This document shows, in pieces, positions 63,046 to 64,000 of a stretch of 64,000 bases of DNA. The position numbers and the translations under genes are program-made. The first letter of the stretch is position 1. The number at the start of each line of letters is the position of its first letter. The notes beneath the pieces are model-generated. The model saw nothing but the letters and a program-made list of their open reading frames with translations. It was not told the DNA's origin and ran no database searches. This DNA comes from Maribacter sp. 4G9 (GTDB lineage Bacteria; Bacteroidota; Bacteroidia; Flavobacteriales; Flavobacteriaceae), in NCBI RefSeq assembly GCF_002742265.1, contig NZ_MDGL01000156.1, forward strand, positions 62,001 through 126,000. Direction: 5' to 3'.

Positions 63046-63576
63046 ATGTACGAGAACACCTTTCCAAGCAAACGTTTTAGATACACCCTAGAATTTTTAA
63101 AAAAGCATGTACCTACCAACGAATCCATTTTAGACTTGGGTGTGGAAAACCCCTTTTCCAAGATTATGTCAAAGGAAGGCTATCAAGTAGAAAACACCAA
63201 GGGCGAAGATTTGGATTTGGATTTCTCGTCCATTGTAAACTCCAATGCAAACGTAGCAACCGCCTTTGAAATTTTTGAACACCTTTTGGCCCCCTTGAAC
63301 GCGCTTTCCAAAATAAAGGCCGATACTTTGGTTGCGAGTGTCCCCCTTAGACTTTGGTTTTCCCCGGCCTATAGAAGTAAGACCGACCCTTGGGACCGAC
63401 ATTATCACGAGTTTGAGGATTGGCAATTCGATTGGCTTTTGGAGAAAGCTGGATGGGAAATCCAGGATTCGAAAAAATGGGCCCACCCCGTTAAAAAAAT
63501 AGGTCTTAGGCCCATTTTAAGACTGTTCACACCTCGATACTACATAGTTTACGCCGTTCGAAAAAAAAGTTCTTAA
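63046..63576 (+). CDS. SAM-dependent methyltransferase-like protein
   Basis: A 176-aa protein with a Rossmann-type start: ESILDLGVENPFSKIM corresponds to motif I, where the usual DxGxGxG glycines are lost after the first. VATAFEIFEHLLAPLNAL matches the post-motif region of class I methyltransferases, and VASVPLRLWFSPAYR plus DRHYHEFEDWQFDWLLEKAG resemble the C-terminal part of Methyltransf_11/23 proteins. Short and with a degenerate SAM site, so catalysis is uncertain. Packed between the ketosynthase and glycosyltransferase genes. Confidence 0.75.
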   Translation: MYENTFPSKRFRYTLEFLKKHVPTNESILDLGVENPFSKIMSKEGYQVENTKGEDLDLDFSSIVNSNANVATAFEIFEHLLAPLNALSKIKADTLVASVPLRLWFSPAYRSKTDPWDRHYHEFEDWQFDWLLEKAGWEIQDSKKWAHPVKKIGLRPILRLFTPRYYIVYAVRKKSS

Positions 63577-63585
63577 AACCTACTC

Positions 63586-64000
63586 GTGGAATATTATGTC
63601 ATCATACCGGCCCATAACGAGGAAGCCTTTATTTCTTTGACCTTGGAGTCCGTTATACTACAAACCCTTCCCCCCAAGAAAGTGGTGGTGGTAAATGATC
63701 ATTCAAACGATGGGACCGAAACCATTGTTGCGGAGTTCGCAGCAACCGTACCCTATGTCGAACTTCTCAACACCAAATCCTCTGGCAGTCATATGCCAGG
63801 TAGCAAGGTCATAAATGCCTTTAATAAGGGACTCGGGTCATTGGATACCAATTTCGACTTTATTGTAAAGCTCGATGCCGATATCGTTTTGCCGAAACAT
63901 TATTTTGAATCAATTTCAAATATCTTCAATAAAACGCCCAAGGTAGGTATCGTAGGAGGTTTTGCCTATGAGCAGGACGAACAAGGAAAATGGCAATTGA
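63586..64000 (+). CDS. Family 2 glycosyltransferase (partial, C-terminus outside window)
   Basis: GTG-initiated frame (63586) that is open to the right edge, 138 codons seen. It begins MEYYVIIPAHNEEAFISLTL with the GT-A nucleotide-sugar fold; VVVVNDHSNDGTETIV is the first Asp motif and FIVKLDADIVLPKHYF holds the DxD. VGIVGGFAYEQDEQGKW follows. No ATG occurs near the start, and homology begins right at the GTG codon. It follows the methyltransferase by 9 bp, forming a three-gene unit with the ketosynthase. Confidence 0.88.
   Translation, partial: MEYYVIIPAHNEEAFISLTLESVILQTLPPKKVVVVNDHSNDGTETIVAEFAATVPYVELLNTKSSGSHMPGSKVINAFNKGLGSLDTNFDFIVKLDADIVLPKHYFESISNIFNKTPKVGIVGGFAYEQDEQGKWQL

Overview
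The window looks like a chromosomal segment of a marine-type member of the Flavobacteriaceae (Bacteroidota). The evidence is: promoters of the Bacteroidota form TTTG-N19-TAnnTTTG with no clear Shine-Dalgarno sequences, a SusC/SusD outer-membrane pair, LytTR/LytS-type two-component genes, a hypoxanthine phosphoribosyltransferase-adenylate kinase fusion, and the gene order rplQ-carA-eno. No tRNA, rRNA, CRISPR array, insertion sequence or prophage was seen.

Region 1 (1-19944, all minus strand) is the fused str-S10-spc-alpha supercluster. In transcription order it reads rpsL, rpsG, fusA, rpsJ, rplC-rplD-rplW-rplB-rpsS-rplV-rpsC-rplP-rpmC-rpsQ, rplN-rplX-rplE-rpsN-rpsH-rplF-rplR-rpsE-rpmD-rplO-secY-infA-rpmJ, rpsM-rpsK-rpsD-rpoA-rplQ. 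A strong intrinsic terminator follows, then carA and an enolase gene cut by the left edge. A textbook Bacteroidota promoter lies upstream of rpsL. A structured 225-bp spacer separates rpsJ from rplC. map and adk, often found after secY, are absent; an adk domain occurs at 50 kb fused to hpt.

Region 2 (19945-28100) holds a divergent promoter region, an orphan SusC/SusD pair with its own terminator, rlmB, a rhomboid protease and rarA. Region 3 (28097-35477, minus) is a probable long operon starting at a consensus promoter before mpl: mpl, a small membrane protein, radC, a polysaccharide-deacetylase-like protein, a YjjG-type HAD phosphatase, a lipoprotein, a porin-like DUF5723 protein and a secreted protein of unknown function.

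Region 4 (35.5-49.1 kb) carries a cupin, an SDR protein lacking the catalytic Tyr and Lys, a giant alpha-2-macroglobulin, a Cys-motif/transmembrane/carboxypeptidase-regulatory-like protein overlapping a transglutaminase, a LytS/LytTR pair, a small lipoprotein whose signal peptide is broken by an in-frame stop inside a perfect palindrome, small envelope proteins and a K+ channel. Two LytTR-consensus repeats with exact 12-bp spacing lie upstream of the small envelope genes, close to the LytTR regulator.

Region 5 (49.1-64 kb) carries obgE, a 45-residue membrane protein, hpt-adk, purK-purE, a heptanucleotide tandem repeat, an M3 oligopeptidase, a metzincin-like lipoprotein, a rhodanese lipoprotein, an ECF sigma/zinc anti-sigma pair, a UbiA-like membrane protein, gcvP, a 32-bp perfect palindrome, and the start of a ketosynthase III-methyltransferase-glycosyltransferase cluster cut by the right edge.

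Most of the window is core housekeeping. The least explained material is the 43.0-48.2 kb envelope/LytTR neighbourhood and a family of heptanucleotide repeats placed in front of unrelated genes.
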